DNA of 64,000 nt from Helicobacter bizzozeronii CCUG 35545 (GCA_000263275.1 CAGP01000129.1:40468-104467); one strand, 5' to 3'. Numbered from the stretch's first letter, positions 51,351-60,470 are shown. Notes: generated from the letters alone by a model not told the origin. Made by a program: numbers and translations.

Positions 51351-51676
51351 TCCATCCAATTACGCACATCACCCTTATAACGCACAGGCTCATCCTCCCC
51401 CTCGATTTGTTTGGCAATCTCTTGGAACTCTTGGGCTTGGGGACCCTCTTCAGAGTAGCTATAGTGCATGTGTGCGCTAATCACCCCCGGAGTGGCTTCA
51501 ATCTGCCTATTGGCTCTCAATTCCTCCTGCACGCTTTGGGCTTCAATCAAGGCGATCACAATCCCCTTTTTGCAATCAAAAACAGGCACTTCCACATGTG
51601 GGATAGCCTTAAGTGCCTCTAAAACACCCTCAAAGTGCTCCAAATCCACTTTAACAATCACACTAGAAATATTCAT
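51347..51676 (-). CDS. napD: NapD-like chaperone
   Basis: NapD binds the twin-arginine signal peptide of the periplasmic nitrate reductase NapA during maturation. MNISSVIVKVDLEHFEGVLE, the ferredoxin-like fold pattern and GVISAHMHYSYSEE match small NapD proteins. ATG 51676; about 109 residues. It overlaps the napF end by 14 bases. No napA lies in the window. Confidence 0.82.
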   Translation of the reverse strand: MNISSVIVKVDLEHFEGVLEALKAIPHVEVPVFDCKKGIVIALIEAQSVQEELRANRQIEATPGVISAHMHYSYSEEGPQAQEFQEIAKQIEGEDEPVRYKGDVRNWMD

Positions 51677-52158
51677 CTGGACCTCCATGAAATGGGATGA
51701 GTAAAATAGCGTTGCTTGGGCACACGCCCACACACATGCCACAGCCTACACATGACTCTTGGACATGTGGCTCAAACATCCCCCTAAGGTGGATCGCATC
51801 TATGGGGCACGCATCTTTACACGCAAAACAGACCACGCGTTGGTAACTCAAACACGCTTGGCGATCCAAATAGGCAAATGCCTCGATCTGATCGCCTTTG
51901 GTTCCCTCCAACACGCCCCCACACGGCTGGCATGCTTGTTGGCAAGCCCGGCAAAAGGTGCAACCTCTTTGCTGGGTGTCCAAATAAGGCATGTGTTGCT
52001 CAGGCTTGATCACGAATTTTTTCCGGACAAGCAGACACACACGCCCCCACACAATCCAAACAAAGGGAAGACTTGGCGCGATCAAAATAGGGCAAGGGGA
52101 CTGGGGGTATTTTTTGTTTGGAGTTAAAAATCTCTCTAAAGGGTTTTCTTGTTTCCAT
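51663..52158 (-). CDS. napF: NapF-type ferredoxin, frameshifted
   Basis: A multi-cluster [4Fe-4S] protein accessory to periplasmic nitrate reductase. Cys clusters in order: CLDCVGACVSACP, CTFCRACQQACQPC, CFACKDACPIDA and CVGCGMCVGVCPSNA. ATG 52158 (METRKPFREIF). The frame breaks in an A6 run near 52020 (CPEK then FVIKPEQHMPYL). Rejoined length about 164 residues. It starts 8 bases after xth on the same strand. Confidence 0.84.
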
Positions 52159-52165
52159 GCCCGCT

Positions 52166-52921
52166 CTAAAATATTTTAAGCCCTACTGGACAATGATCGC
52201 TCCCCAAGATGTGTGGGTGAATCAAGGCATCTTTGAGCTGTTCTTGGAGTGTGTGGGAAACTAAGAAATAATCGATACGCCAGCCGATATTCCTAGCCCT
52301 AGCCTCATTCATGTAGCTCCACCAAGTGTAAATCCCTTGTTGGTTGGGGTAAAAATGGCGGTAGGTGTCAATCAAGCCCAAGTCTAAAAGTTGGCTGAAA
52401 GCATGGCGTTCCTCAGGACTAAAGCCGGCGTTATGGTGGTTGCTCTCTGGGTTTTTCAAATCAATCTCCTTATGGGCGACATTCAAATCCCCACACACCA
52501 CCACCGCCTTATGCCCCATCAAATCTGCCAAAAATTGCCTAAAAGCCTCCTCCCATTTCAAGCGGTAATCAAGACGCAACAAGCCCCTTTGGGAGTTGGG
52601 CACATACACATTCACCAAATAAAAATTCGCATATTCGCAAGTTACCACTCGCCCTTCTAAATCATGTTGGGCAACACCAATCCCATAAGTGGTGTTGATC
52701 GGCGCATTCTTGCTTAGGGTCAAAACCCCACTATAGCCCTTTTTCTGTGCGCTATTCCAAAAAGAGGCATAATCTTCAAAGATAAAATTAGCTTGCTCAG
52801 GGTGCATTTTGGTCTCTTGCACGCAAAAAATATCCGCCCCGCTCTGTTCCAAAAACTCTTTAAAACCCTTTTGCATGCATGCGCGCAAACCATTGACATT
52901 CCAAGAAACTAAATACACCAT
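52166..52921 (-). CDS. xth: Exodeoxyribonuclease III
   Basis: An AP endonuclease and 3'-5' exonuclease of base-excision repair. SWNVNGLRACMQKGF, QETKMHPEQ, VYVPNSQRG, VVCGDLNVAHKEIDL and a final GSDHCPVGL carry the Asn, Glu, Tyr/Asn, Asp and His catalytic residues. Start set at ATG 52921 (MVYLVSWNVNG). 251 residues, intact. Confidence 0.94.
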   Translation of the reverse strand: MVYLVSWNVNGLRACMQKGFKEFLEQSGADIFCVQETKMHPEQANFIFEDYASFWNSAQKKGYSGVLTLSKNAPINTTYGIGVAQHDLEGRVVTCEYANFYLVNVYVPNSQRGLLRLDYRLKWEEAFRQFLADLMGHKAVVVCGDLNVAHKEIDLKNPESNHHNAGFSPEERHAFSQLLDLGLIDTYRHFYPNQQGIYTWWSYMNEARARNIGWRIDYFLVSHTLQEQLKDALIHPHILGSDHCPVGLKIF

Positions 52922-52981
52922 CTCCCCTTGCATTTTGGGATTATTATAACGATTTTAAGTAAATTTTAGAGACCCTTGTAG

Positions 52982-52987
52982 TATAAT
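52982..52987 (+). promoter_or_regulatory. -10 box of tRNA-Phe
   Basis: TATAAT in CTTGTAGTATAATTAGC, 16 bases before the tRNA 5' end. Confidence 0.68.
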
Positions 52988-53003
52988 TAGCTCTTGTTTT
53001 CAA

Positions 53004-53079
53004 GGCTTGATAGCTCAGTCGGTAGAGCAGAAGACTGAAAATCTTCGTGTCGGTGGTTCGATTCCGCCTCAAGCCACCA
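53004..53079 (+). tRNA. tRNA-Phe (GAA)
   Basis: Acceptor GGCTTGA pairs with TCAAGCC; D arm GCTC...GAGC; anticodon stem-loop GAAGA-CTGAAAA-TCTTC gives GAA; T arm CGGTGGTTCGATTCCGCC; encoded ACCA. 76 bases. A T6 run follows. Confidence 0.95.
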
Positions 53080-53185
53080 TCTTTTTTACCAATAATCCCG
53101 CATTTCAACCCCCACCAAACCCAGCATAGGCAAAAACTCCAATGGTGTTAAATCTAGACTTTAGGGGAACGATCTTAAGGGGAAG

Positions 53186-53276
53186 TGGCGGACAGGGAGG
53201 GATTCGAACCCTCGGTAACCTTGCGGCTACGCATCCTTAGCAGGGATGTGGTTTCAGCCAACTCACCCACCTGTCC
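53186..53276 (-). tRNA. tRNA-Ser (GCT)
   Basis: On the minus strand acceptor GGACAGG pairs with CCTGTCC; the anticodon loop is CTGCTAA (GCT). A long variable arm (GTAGCCGCAAGGTTAC) marks a class II serine tRNA. CCA is encoded. 91 bases. Confidence 0.95.
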
Positions 53277-53334
53277 TTTTTGACACACAAAAGGTAATTT
53301 TAATCATTTGCCACTAAGAGAAAGCTTAATATGC

Positions 53335-53340
53335 TAGAAT
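53335..53340 (+). promoter_or_regulatory. -10 box of mtnN
   Basis: TAGAAT in TTAATATGCTAGAATAAAC, 29 bases before the mtnN ATG. Confidence 0.62.
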
Positions 53341-53369
53341 AAACAAAGAATAAATCATCAAGGATAAAC

Positions 53370-54068
53370 ATGTTTAAAACAATCGGCGTGATGGGGGCGA
53401 TGCGCGAGGAGATCGCCCCTTTTTTGGAGATGTTCCCCACCCACACAACAGAACAAGTCGGGGGGAATACTTTTTATACCATCCCCTACCAAAATTCCCA
53501 AATTATCTTGGCTTATAGCAAGATTGGCAAGGTGCATGCCAGCTTGACAGCCAGCACGATGATTTTGCGTTATGGCATTGAGGCTCTGATTTTTAGCGGC
53601 GTGGCTGGCGGATTAGCCCCGCATTTGAATATTAATGACTTGCTCTTGGCCACGAAACTTTGCCAAGCCGATGTGGATTTGAGCGCCTTTGGGCATCCCT
53701 TGGGTTTTATCCCCGAGAGTGCGGTATTTATCCCAAGCGACTCCACATTAAATGATTTGGCTAGACAGACCGCTCAAAATTTGGGTATCCCACTTCAAGA
53801 GGGCGTGATTGCCACTTGCGATCAATTTGTGAGCGATCCGGGGCGCAAACAAGAATGGGCGCAAAACTTTGGTGCGGTGGTGGTGGAAATGGAGGGCGCG
53901 GCAGTCGCCTTTGTTTGCCATGCCTTCCATGTCCCCTTTTGTGTTTTAAGGAGTGTGAGCGACAGGGCCAACGGGGAAGCCCCGGGGGATTTTGATCAAT
54001 TCTTGCACCAAAGTGCCCAGACCAGCGCGCAATTTGTCTTTAAGATGTTGGGCAGACTTGCCAATTAA
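53370..54068 (+). CDS. mtnN: MTA/SAH (and aminofutalosine) nucleosidase
   Basis: Cleaves adenine from 5'-methylthioadenosine and S-adenosylhomocysteine; in Helicobacter the same enzyme also acts on 6-amino-6-deoxyfutalosine for menaquinone. GVMGAMREEI opening, FSGVAGGL, CDQFVSDP, the nucleoside-site VVEMEGAAVAFVC and catalytic Asp in SVSDRANGEAP. 232 residues, intact. The stop overlaps the next ATG. Confidence 0.95.
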   Translation: MFKTIGVMGAMREEIAPFLEMFPTHTTEQVGGNTFYTIPYQNSQIILAYSKIGKVHASLTASTMILRYGIEALIFSGVAGGLAPHLNINDLLLATKLCQADVDLSAFGHPLGFIPESAVFIPSDSTLNDLARQTAQNLGIPLQEGVIATCDQFVSDPGRKQEWAQNFGAVVVEMEGAAVAFVCHAFHVPFCVLRSVSDRANGEAPGDFDQFLHQSAQTSAQFVFKMLGRLAN

Positions 54069-55148
54069 TGATTTGGCTAGACATCATCGATCCAAAATAT
54101 GTTTTATTTTTTAAAGAACTCATCCCCCTTTTGCCCGGTGAGATTTTAATCACCACACGGAGTAGCTCTAATTACCAAGAGACACGCGCGCTTTTAGACC
54201 TCTATGGCTTACCCTATGTGTGCTTTGGTGGGCGGGGGGAGAGTTTGGAGGAAAAATACCACGAGCGTTTAAAACGCAGCCAATGGTTTTTAACTCTTTT
54301 TAAAGATCAACGCCCCGATCTCTTGGTGGTGGGCGCAAGTGTGGAAGCCGTGCAAAGTGCTTTTGCCTTGCAAATCCCCATTGCTTTATTTTTTAGATAC
54401 GCCCAGCTTGGGGCTTGATCCCAAAGTGCCTAACCTAGCATCACTACAGCCCACCAAATTAGCCAAACTCAGTGCCCCCTTAGCCGATGTGATCTTTGCC
54501 CCCTTTGTTGTGCCCAAGAGCGCCTACCAGCAAGCTGGCGCACACAATGTCCTAACTTACCCCTTTATCGATCCCGTGCTTTGGATCAACACAAAAGAAT
54601 CGCCCCCCGATTTTAGGCAGATTTGCGGGCTGAAAACCACCCGCCCGACTATTTTGGTGCGTGAGGAGGAACAAGCCCACTATGTGCGTGTGCGATCTAA
54701 TCTCATCTATGAAAGCGTGCGGGCACTCAATGCCCTAGATGTGAATATTGCCCTGATTGCACGCTATGATCCTGTTGCGCTCCAACAAGCCTTTCAAGGC
54801 TTAGAAAATGTTTATGTCTTGGAGCAAAAATTCAGCGCACTGAGTTTGTATGCTCATAGCGATGTGATGGTGGGGGGCGGGGGGACGATGAATTTAGAGA
54901 GTTGTTATTTTGGCTTGCCCACCATCTCCACCCGTTCGCTTTGGCTTTATCACGATCTCTATTTGCTTGAACATGATTTGATGTCCCATGCCAGCACGCC
55001 CCTAGAGGTACTAGAATTTGTGCAAAAAAACCTAGCTCTCTATGGCAAAGATACCCATGCTAGTCGCCTCTCTATCCAAGCCAAAAGGCATCAAAAAGCC
55101 AAGAGACTCTTTATCAAGGGCAAACCCAATTTTGATTTCTTTTTTTGA
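54068..55148 (+). CDS. DUF354-family protein, frameshifted
   Basis: A protein of about 359 residues with a UDP-GlcNAc 2-epimerase/GT-B-like fold, family DUF354. Seen: MIWLDIIDPKYVLFFKELI and ITTRSSSNYQETRALLDLYG at the start, and VGGGGTMNLESCYFGLPTIS plus a Pro-Thr-Ile-Ser turn in the sugar-nucleotide half. The frame breaks in the T6 run near 54388 (IALF then LDTPSLGLDPKVP). Most relatives I know are archaeal or scattered bacterial proteins without a proven function; a role in surface polysaccharide is only a guess. Translationally coupled to mtnN. Confidence 0.65.
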
Positions 55149-55151
55149 GGC

Positions 55152-55236
55152 CATGGGCAATGTGGGCTGTATTTGGGCGTATCTAGTTGCCATTAATTTT
55201 TTTTTCATTGCCATTTTATTATTTTTAAAAGTGTAA
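55152..55236 (+). CDS. Possible 27-residue membrane peptide
   Basis: ATG 55152 just after the DUF354 stop, behind TTTGAGGCC. The product MGNVGCIWAYLVAINFFFIA and a short Leu-rich end would be one membrane helix. It could equally be the start of a truncated DUF1294-like protein or chance. Low confidence. Confidence 0.25.
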
Positions 55237-55281
55237 TATCTTAGTCAAGGAATGGGAAATCCAGTCCATAAAGGAGTTTTC

Positions 55282-55677
55282 ATGGATTTATTAGTCCAAA
55301 ATCTTAAACAAGAACAGGTTTTAGCTTTCCAAGAGTTGGCGCATTCCTTAGGCGTGGATGTCGTGGTGCTCCCTCCAAAAAACAAGAGGACGGGCAAGGT
55401 TTCTAGTTCTTTGCTCATCGATTCGCTCTCCAAAGAACCCGTTGAGGTCAATATGAGTCGCTCTAAAGATGGTACGCCCCTCACGCATTTACACAAAAAA
55501 GAAGCCGTCAGCTACTACAGGCAGTCCTACTTGTGCAATTCCTACCATAACCCGCTCAACACCCACAAAAAGGATCATTGTGCCCCCATCTCAGATGGAG
55601 GGAGTGCGCGCCACCCCCATAAATCTAGGCAACGCCACACTGATGATCCCCATTCGGGCTTTGGGTTTGATATTTAG
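55282..55677 (+). CDS. Hypothetical protein, C-terminal half doubtful
   Basis: ATG 55282 follows AAAGGAGTTTTC. Residues 1-70 (MDLLVQNLKQEQVLAFQELA, a VDVVVLPP strand and a basic KNKRTGK loop) look like a real small alpha/beta protein. From ~55490 the composition changes to His/Ser/Asn/Lys-rich, unlike its neighbours, and another frame (containing EGVRATPINLGNATL) looks no worse, so an undetected shift or loss of coding is possible. Not recognised. Confidence 0.4.
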   Translation: MDLLVQNLKQEQVLAFQELAHSLGVDVVVLPPKNKRTGKVSSSLLIDSLSKEPVEVNMSRSKDGTPLTHLHKKEAVSYYRQSYLCNSYHNPLNTHKKDHCAPISDGGSARHPHKSRQRHTDDPHSGFGFDI

Positions 55678-55741
55678 GGGTTTGGTGTTTTAAGCCAAAG
55701 TGCGTTATACTCGCAAGCTTAATCCATTATAAAGGGGTCAG

Positions 55742-55987
55742 ATGGAGTTGCGCTTGGCTAGATCGGATCGCAAGCAGAGCAAGAGCCACACCATTAGCTT
55801 GGAGGATTTGCACCAAAAATACCTCAAGCACAAAGAACATATCTTTTACTTCGCCCCGAGCAACACCCATAAGGACATGTTAGGGGCGGTGGATTTTTTT
55901 GCCAAAAAGGGGTGCAAGGCTTATTTGTCTGAGGTGCAAATCAGCACCGATGACAAGGACTTTATCTACCAACTCCACATTATCTAG
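55742..55987 (+). CDS. HP0268-like small nuclease
   Basis: An 81-residue protein matching my memory of H. pylori HP0268, an SMR-like metal-dependent nicking nuclease/RNase: [34 protein letters not shown], and the end [12 protein letters not shown]. It sits immediately before miaB, as HP0268 is next to HP0269. A TTATACT box at 55705-55711 is a likely promoter. Confidence 0.78.
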   Translation: MELRLARSDRKQSKSHTISLEDLHQKYLKHKEHIFYFAPSNTHKDMLGAVDFFAKKGCKAYLSEVQISTDDKDFIYQLHII

Positions 55988-55994
55988 GGCGCGC

Positions 55995-57309
55995 ATGCCA
56001 GAGGTTGCCACTAAAAAGCTTTACATCGAAACGATGGGTTGTGCGATGAACACGCGCGATAGCGAGCATTTGGCGAGCGAGTTGCACAAGGTGGGCTATG
56101 TGGGCGTGGATCAGCCCCAAGAGGCGGATTTGATCTTGATCAACACTTGTAGCGTGCGTGAAAAGCCTGAACGCAAGTTGTTTTCAGAGATCGGGCATTT
56201 TGCCAAGATTAAAAAGCCCGGGGCTAAGATTGGCGTGTGTGGGTGCAGTGCGAGCCACATGGGGGCAAGCATTTTAAAAAAAAGCCCCGAGCGTGGATTT
56301 TGTGCTGGGCGCGCGCCAAACCTCTAAGATCACCCAGATCATCCACCAGCCTAAAGCCATCGAGGTGGGCTTGGATCACGATGATAGCACCTATGTTTTT
56401 GCCACCCCCACAAAAAGCCAACTCAAGGCACTCATCAATATTTCGGTAGGCTGTGATAAACATTGCACCTATTGCATTGTGCCCCACACACGGGGCAAAG
56501 AGATTTCCATCCCTATGGATTTGATCCTCAAAGAGGCTAAAAGGCGTGTGCAACTGGGCACCAAAGAGATCATGCTCTTAGGGCAGAATGTGAATAATTA
56601 TGGCGTGCGTTTTAGCCACGATCACCCCAAGGTCAATTTTAGCCATTTGCTGGACGCTTTGAGCCAAATTGAGGGCTTGGAGCGCATCCGCTTCACTTCC
56701 CCCCACCCTTTGCACATGGATAATGCCTTTTTGGAATGCTTCGCACGCAACCCCAAAGTGTGTAAGAGTATCCATATCCCCTTGCAAAGTGGCTCCAATG
56801 CCATTTTAAAGGCGATGAAAAGAGGCTATAGTCGTGAGTGGTATTTGGATCGCATCGCAAGATTACGGGCTTTAGTCCCTAATGTGGGGATCAGCACGGA
56901 TATTATTGTGGGCTTTCCCGGGGAGAGCCAAGCTGATTTTGAAGACACGCTGGACATTTTAGAACGGGTGCGCTTTGATACACTCTATAGTTTTGTCTAT
57001 TCCCCCCGCCCGCTAACCCCTGCTGGCAACTGGGAAAACCAAGTCCCCAAAGAGATTGCCCAACGCAATTTAGAAACCCTGCAAGCCAGACATAAGGAGA
57101 TTTTGGAGCAAAAAGCCACCCAAGAGATGGGCAAGGTCCATCAGGTCTTGGTGGAAAATAGCGCTGGGGGCGTGGCTGAGGGGCGTAGCGATAATGGGCG
57201 TTTGTTGCGTTTTGAGGCTTTGGGCGTGCAGTTGGGCGATTTGGTCGCTGTGAAGGTGGTCGATCAGCACAAAGGGAGCTTGAGAGGGGCTTTGTGTCTA
57301 GGGGCTTAA
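55995..57309 (+). CDS. miaB: tRNA-2-methylthio-N6-isopentenyladenosine synthase MiaB, frameshifted
   Basis: A radical-SAM methylthiotransferase modifying A37 of tRNAs. N-terminal cluster domain [26 protein letters not shown] and [11 protein letters not shown]; radical-SAM motif [12 protein letters not shown] domain at the end. The frame breaks in the A7 run near 56282 (SILKK then [12 protein letters not shown]). ATG 55995 gives about 437 residues, equal to H. pylori MiaB. Confidence 0.95.
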
Positions 57310-57313
57310 GGGT

Positions 57314-57936
57314 TTGTTAAAGCGCTTTAGAAGTGGGCTTGTGTTGTGGGCTGTGCCGGTGTTGCTCTATTGGATTTTAAAGCTTTTATTTAAGACTTGC
57401 CGTAACCGCTTCCATTTGGCTAGCAGTTTGCAAAATACCTCTTTTATTGCAAGTTTTTGGCATGGCGAGATTGCCATGTTGCCCTTTGCCTACTTGCGTC
57501 TTAAAAAAAAAGCCCAATTTGTATGTGGTGGCCAGCCAACATTTTGATGGCACGCTGGCGGCTAGGCTGTATGAATGTTTTGGCTTTAATGCGATTCGGG
57601 GGTCGAGCAAAAAGGGCGGGGTGCGGGTGCTGATTGAGGGGATTAGGCATCTAAAGGCGGGGGCAGATGTGGGCTTGACTCCTGATGGCCCTAAGGGCCC
57701 TTATCATAGTATCGCTGATGGCGTGGTGGCGTTAGCCCAAAAAAGCGGGGTGGGTGTTGTGGTGTGCCGTGTGATCTTCCAAAATGCCTTCACCTTCAAA
57801 ACTTGGGATCGCTTCCAACTCCCCAAACCCTTTTCACAAGTCAATTATTATATGCTAGAGCCTTTTTTTTATCCCCAAAGAGATGGAGTTAAGCGAGGCT
57901 AAGGCGTTGATCGCACAACGCATGGAGCTCTCTTAA
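57314..57936 (+). CDS. DUF374 lysophospholipid acyltransferase-like protein, frameshifted
   Basis: A membrane-anchored acyltransferase-like protein (LPLAT superfamily, DUF374). One N-terminal helix (LVLWAVPVLLYWILKLLF), SFWHGEIAMLPFAYLR in the HX4D-like place, ASQHFDGTLAARLYECFGF, and LTPDGPKGPYHSI. TTG start at 57314. Breaks: A9 run near 57507-57515 (RLKK then KPNLYVVASQHFD) and T8 run near 57864-57871 (LEPFF then IPKEMELSEAKAL). About 206 residues. HP0270 holds this place in H. pylori. The substrate may be lipid A precursor or another lipid. Confidence 0.78.
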
Positions 57937-57969
57937 TGGGTTTGTGGAGTTTTTTTAGGGGTATCTTTT

Positions 57970-58611
57970 ATGATAGAATCCGCTTTTTTTTTCTTCTCCA
58001 ATGTGTTTATCTGCCTCAATTTGGATCATGAGACCCTGCAAGTCTATATCGAGCGACTCAAACGCAAGAAAGTTTTAGATGTTACCAATAAGGCTTATCC
58101 TATTAAAGATGGCTTGATTCCCATCAAAGTCTTGAAGAATGCCCGCGAATACCTCCAGCTCTATCCCTTTTGTTATCTGTGTGGCATGTCCAAGAGCACC
58201 GATCAGGGCATGTGCAAAAAAGAGGAGCTAGAGAAACATTTAGCAGGCGTGCGCAAAAAAGATGTGGTCTTATTAGAGGTGGATCAATATTATTTTTTCA
58301 TTCTGAAACACTCACTCAAGCAAGATTTAGATCGTTTTAATAGCGTGATGCCCTACATTGACTACATCTTTTCGCCCTTTTTAATACTCTATGCGTGCAT
58401 TAAGCCCACTTTAGAGAACAATGTAGCCATTTATGGGCTCTTGGAACACTCTAGGCTTTGTGTGATGGTGAGCAACCACAAGGAGATTTGTTATAGCAAG
58501 TGGTATGCCCTAGAGATTATTAAAGAACATTTGGAGGTGCAGGGCAAGGAAAAAGAGGAGGAATATGAAAAAGAAGAGGCGTTGCTCAAGTCTTTTTTTG
58601 AGTTCCATTGA
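57970..58611 (+). CDS. Hypothetical cytoplasmic protein of the PilN/O-like cluster
   Basis: A 213-residue protein with no signal peptide, rich in Cys (YPFCYLCGMSK), aromatic and charged residues, ending in an acidic Glu/Lys helix. I do not recognise a domain. It starts a co-directional, tightly spaced set of four genes (57.97-60.03 kb) whose last two are bitopic membrane proteins, so it may be their cytoplasmic partner. Frame intact. Confidence 0.55.
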   Translation: MIESAFFFFSNVFICLNLDHETLQVYIERLKRKKVLDVTNKAYPIKDGLIPIKVLKNAREYLQLYPFCYLCGMSKSTDQGMCKKEELEKHLAGVRKKDVVLLEVDQYYFFILKHSLKQDLDRFNSVMPYIDYIFSPFLILYACIKPTLENNVAIYGLLEHSRLCVMVSNHKEICYSKWYALEIIKEHLEVQGKEKEEEYEKEEALLKSFFEFH

Positions 58612-58621
58612 GGCTAATTTG

Positions 58622-58951
58622 ATGCACATCGATCCCAATTTTCAAGATGACTCCCAAAAAGAATCCGCAACTCCAGATATGCAAGACCCTAAAAGTTTGG
58701 TGGATAGCATGGTGCATGTTGCAGATATTGTCAAATTCTTGCAAGAATCGATGAAAGTCGTCTATGATCACCACTTAGTCAAGGATTTCATTGAAAAGGT
58801 TTGGATTCTCAATACCTACCAAATCTCGCCCAAGATGTTGGAAATTCTCCAAGATGAGCTCATGCTAGACATTGTGCAAATGCCCATCTCTCTTGTGGAA
58901 CAAATGAGTATTCTAGCCAAAAAAGAATATTACCATGAAGTTCAGTTATAG
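58622..58951 (+). CDS. Hypothetical small cytoplasmic protein of the PilN/O-like cluster
   Basis: ATG 58622 behind TTGAGGC gives 109 residues: an acidic disordered start (DDSQKESATPDMQD) and a helical rest (VHVADIVKFLQESMKVVYDH). No motif recognised. Its end overlaps the next gene by 17 bases, so the two are probably co-translated. Confidence 0.5.
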   Translation: MHIDPNFQDDSQKESATPDMQDPKSLVDSMVHVADIVKFLQESMKVVYDHHLVKDFIEKVWILNTYQISPKMLEILQDELMLDIVQMPISLVEQMSILAKKEYYHEVQL

Positions 58952-59462
58952 CAAACCCACGCCCAAGCACATGGTGGATTTACTCACCAAAGTTTGGGTT
59001 TTTTACATGTGTTTGTCCTTGTGTCTGATTTGGGGACTAGCCTATTTTTTACGCCACTACACCAAAGCCACTAACCGCGCGACCGATGTTTATCAAATCG
59101 AGGGCAATATTTACAACCACCGCGATAAACGCCTCAAACAAGAGATTCTACAAGTAGCACAGGCTGTCCAAAGCATCAAGGATAAATCTGCCTACACGAC
59201 CAACATTAAAGAGTCTGTCAAGGGTATTTTAAGCATTATTCCCGATGTGATCACCATCCAATCCATCACCATTGACTATGCTAGCCTCACCATTAAGGGC
59301 ATTGTCCCCTCTAAGGACACCTTTAAAGCCACGCTCCAGCAACGCTTAGATGCGATCTTTGAAAATAGCCACACCGAATTTACACCCCTTAAAAATGGCG
59401 GGTTGCGCTTTGTTTCGACCAATTCATCTGTGTTGCCCTTTATCGATCAGAAAGGAGATTGA
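58935..59462 (+). CDS. PilN-like bitopic membrane protein
   Basis: A 175-residue protein with a short cytoplasmic tail (MKFSYSKPTPKHM), one membrane helix (VWVFYMCLSLCLIWGLAYFL), a periplasmic coiled coil and an alpha/beta domain (IIPDVITIQSITIDYASLTI). This is the plan of PilN/GspL-C alignment-complex proteins. Identity is structural inference; no sequence signature is decisive. Its TGA overlaps the next ATG. Confidence 0.5.
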   Translation: MKFSYSKPTPKHMVDLLTKVWVFYMCLSLCLIWGLAYFLRHYTKATNRATDVYQIEGNIYNHRDKRLKQEILQVAQAVQSIKDKSAYTTNIKESVKGILSIIPDVITIQSITIDYASLTIKGIVPSKDTFKATLQQRLDAIFENSHTEFTPLKNGGLRFVSTNSSVLPFIDQKGD

Positions 59463-60028
59463 TGGATCAAAGCGATAGTCTGGTCTATGAGAGCAAATAC
59501 CGCAAGGATATTTTATTCCAACGACTCCTCAAAAATTTTATTTTAACTCTTGTTTTTACCCTAGTAACTCTAGTGGGCATCCGTGTTTGGCTTTGGCCTA
59601 AAATGGAGAATTACCGCACACAACATACCGAGTCCAAGCAAAAGCAGACCATCGCTAATTACAAGCAAAAAAGCTTTCTTAGCACTTTGCAAGCCTATCG
59701 CGATCTCAAGCAAAAAAACATCGCTATCTTGCAAGACCCAAGCTACCAAGTTGTATCTAGTGCGCTCAACAAGCTTTTAAACCAGTATTTCAGCCACATC
59801 ACAATTCAAGAACAAGCTAGAAGAGTGGATCCCATCAAGCATGTTATTTATGATAGTTTGGGCGTGGGCGTGCATGCCCAATCTTTAAAAGATTTTTACG
59901 CTTTTTTAGATCATTTGGTTAATCTCAGCTATACCAAGATTGAGCTACCCGTTAGTATTACTAAACAAGGTAGCTATTTTAAAATGGACTTCATGATCCA
60001 CATTGAATACCAAGTGGATCGTCCTTAA
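59462..60028 (+). CDS. PilO-like bitopic membrane protein
   Basis: A 188-residue protein: cytoplasmic start (MDQSDSLVYESKYRKD), membrane helix (FILTLVFTLVTLVGIRVWLW), periplasmic coiled coil and a ferredoxin-like half (SLGVGVHAQSLKDFYAFLDH, ITKQGSYFKMDFMIHIEYQV), the usual PilO/GspM plan where a domain for small-molecule or partner binding follows the coil. ATG 59462 behind AAAGGAG. With its neighbour it resembles a PilN-PilO pair. Confidence 0.5.
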   Translation: MDQSDSLVYESKYRKDILFQRLLKNFILTLVFTLVTLVGIRVWLWPKMENYRTQHTESKQKQTIANYKQKSFLSTLQAYRDLKQKNIAILQDPSYQVVSSALNKLLNQYFSHITIQEQARRVDPIKHVIYDSLGVGVHAQSLKDFYAFLDHLVNLSYTKIELPVSITKQGSYFKMDFMIHIEYQVDRP

Positions 60029-60036
60029 GGCAGAAC

Positions 60037-60408
60037 ATGGGGCAAAGATTTAATTTTAGCTTTGATTCTAGGGCATGCGATTCTTGTGGGGCGCGCTGTT
60101 GTTTGGGGGCAGAAGGGTATGTTTTTGCCAGCATTGCCGAACTAAAAGCGATCAGCGATTTTTTAAACATGCCCTTTGAAACTTTTACCCTGCGTTATGT
60201 CAGACAAGTGGGCAATGCCTATAGCTTATTGGAAAAAAGGGCATTACTCTCCTCTGGGCATGCGTGTGTGTTTTTAGATGAGCCAACCAAGCGTTGCACC
60301 ATCTACCCCGTGCGCCCCAAGCAGTGCCAAACTTTCCCCTTTTGGGAATGTTTTAAAACTAACCATGAAAAGCTTCTCACCCTGTGCCCGGGCGTGCGCA
60401 TGGATTAG
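60037..60408 (+). CDS. YkgJ-family cysteine-cluster protein
   Basis: A 123-residue metal-chelating protein (YkgJ, DUF/CxxCxxCC type). N-terminal CDSCGARCCLGAEGYVF and C-terminal CTIYPVRPKQCQTFPFWECF provide eight Cys that likely bind zinc or an iron-sulfur cluster. HP0274 of H. pylori is my recalled counterpart. Its role is unknown; YkgJ proteins are often tied to iron or redox sensing. Confidence 0.8.
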   Translation: MGQRFNFSFDSRACDSCGARCCLGAEGYVFASIAELKAISDFLNMPFETFTLRYVRQVGNAYSLLEKRALLSSGHACVFLDEPTKRCTIYPVRPKQCQTFPFWECFKTNHEKLLTLCPGVRMD

Positions 60409-60470
60409 TCCAAAAAAGATGGATTTTATGATATAGTCTAGGGATTTTTAAAAAAAACTAAAGAGGTTGG

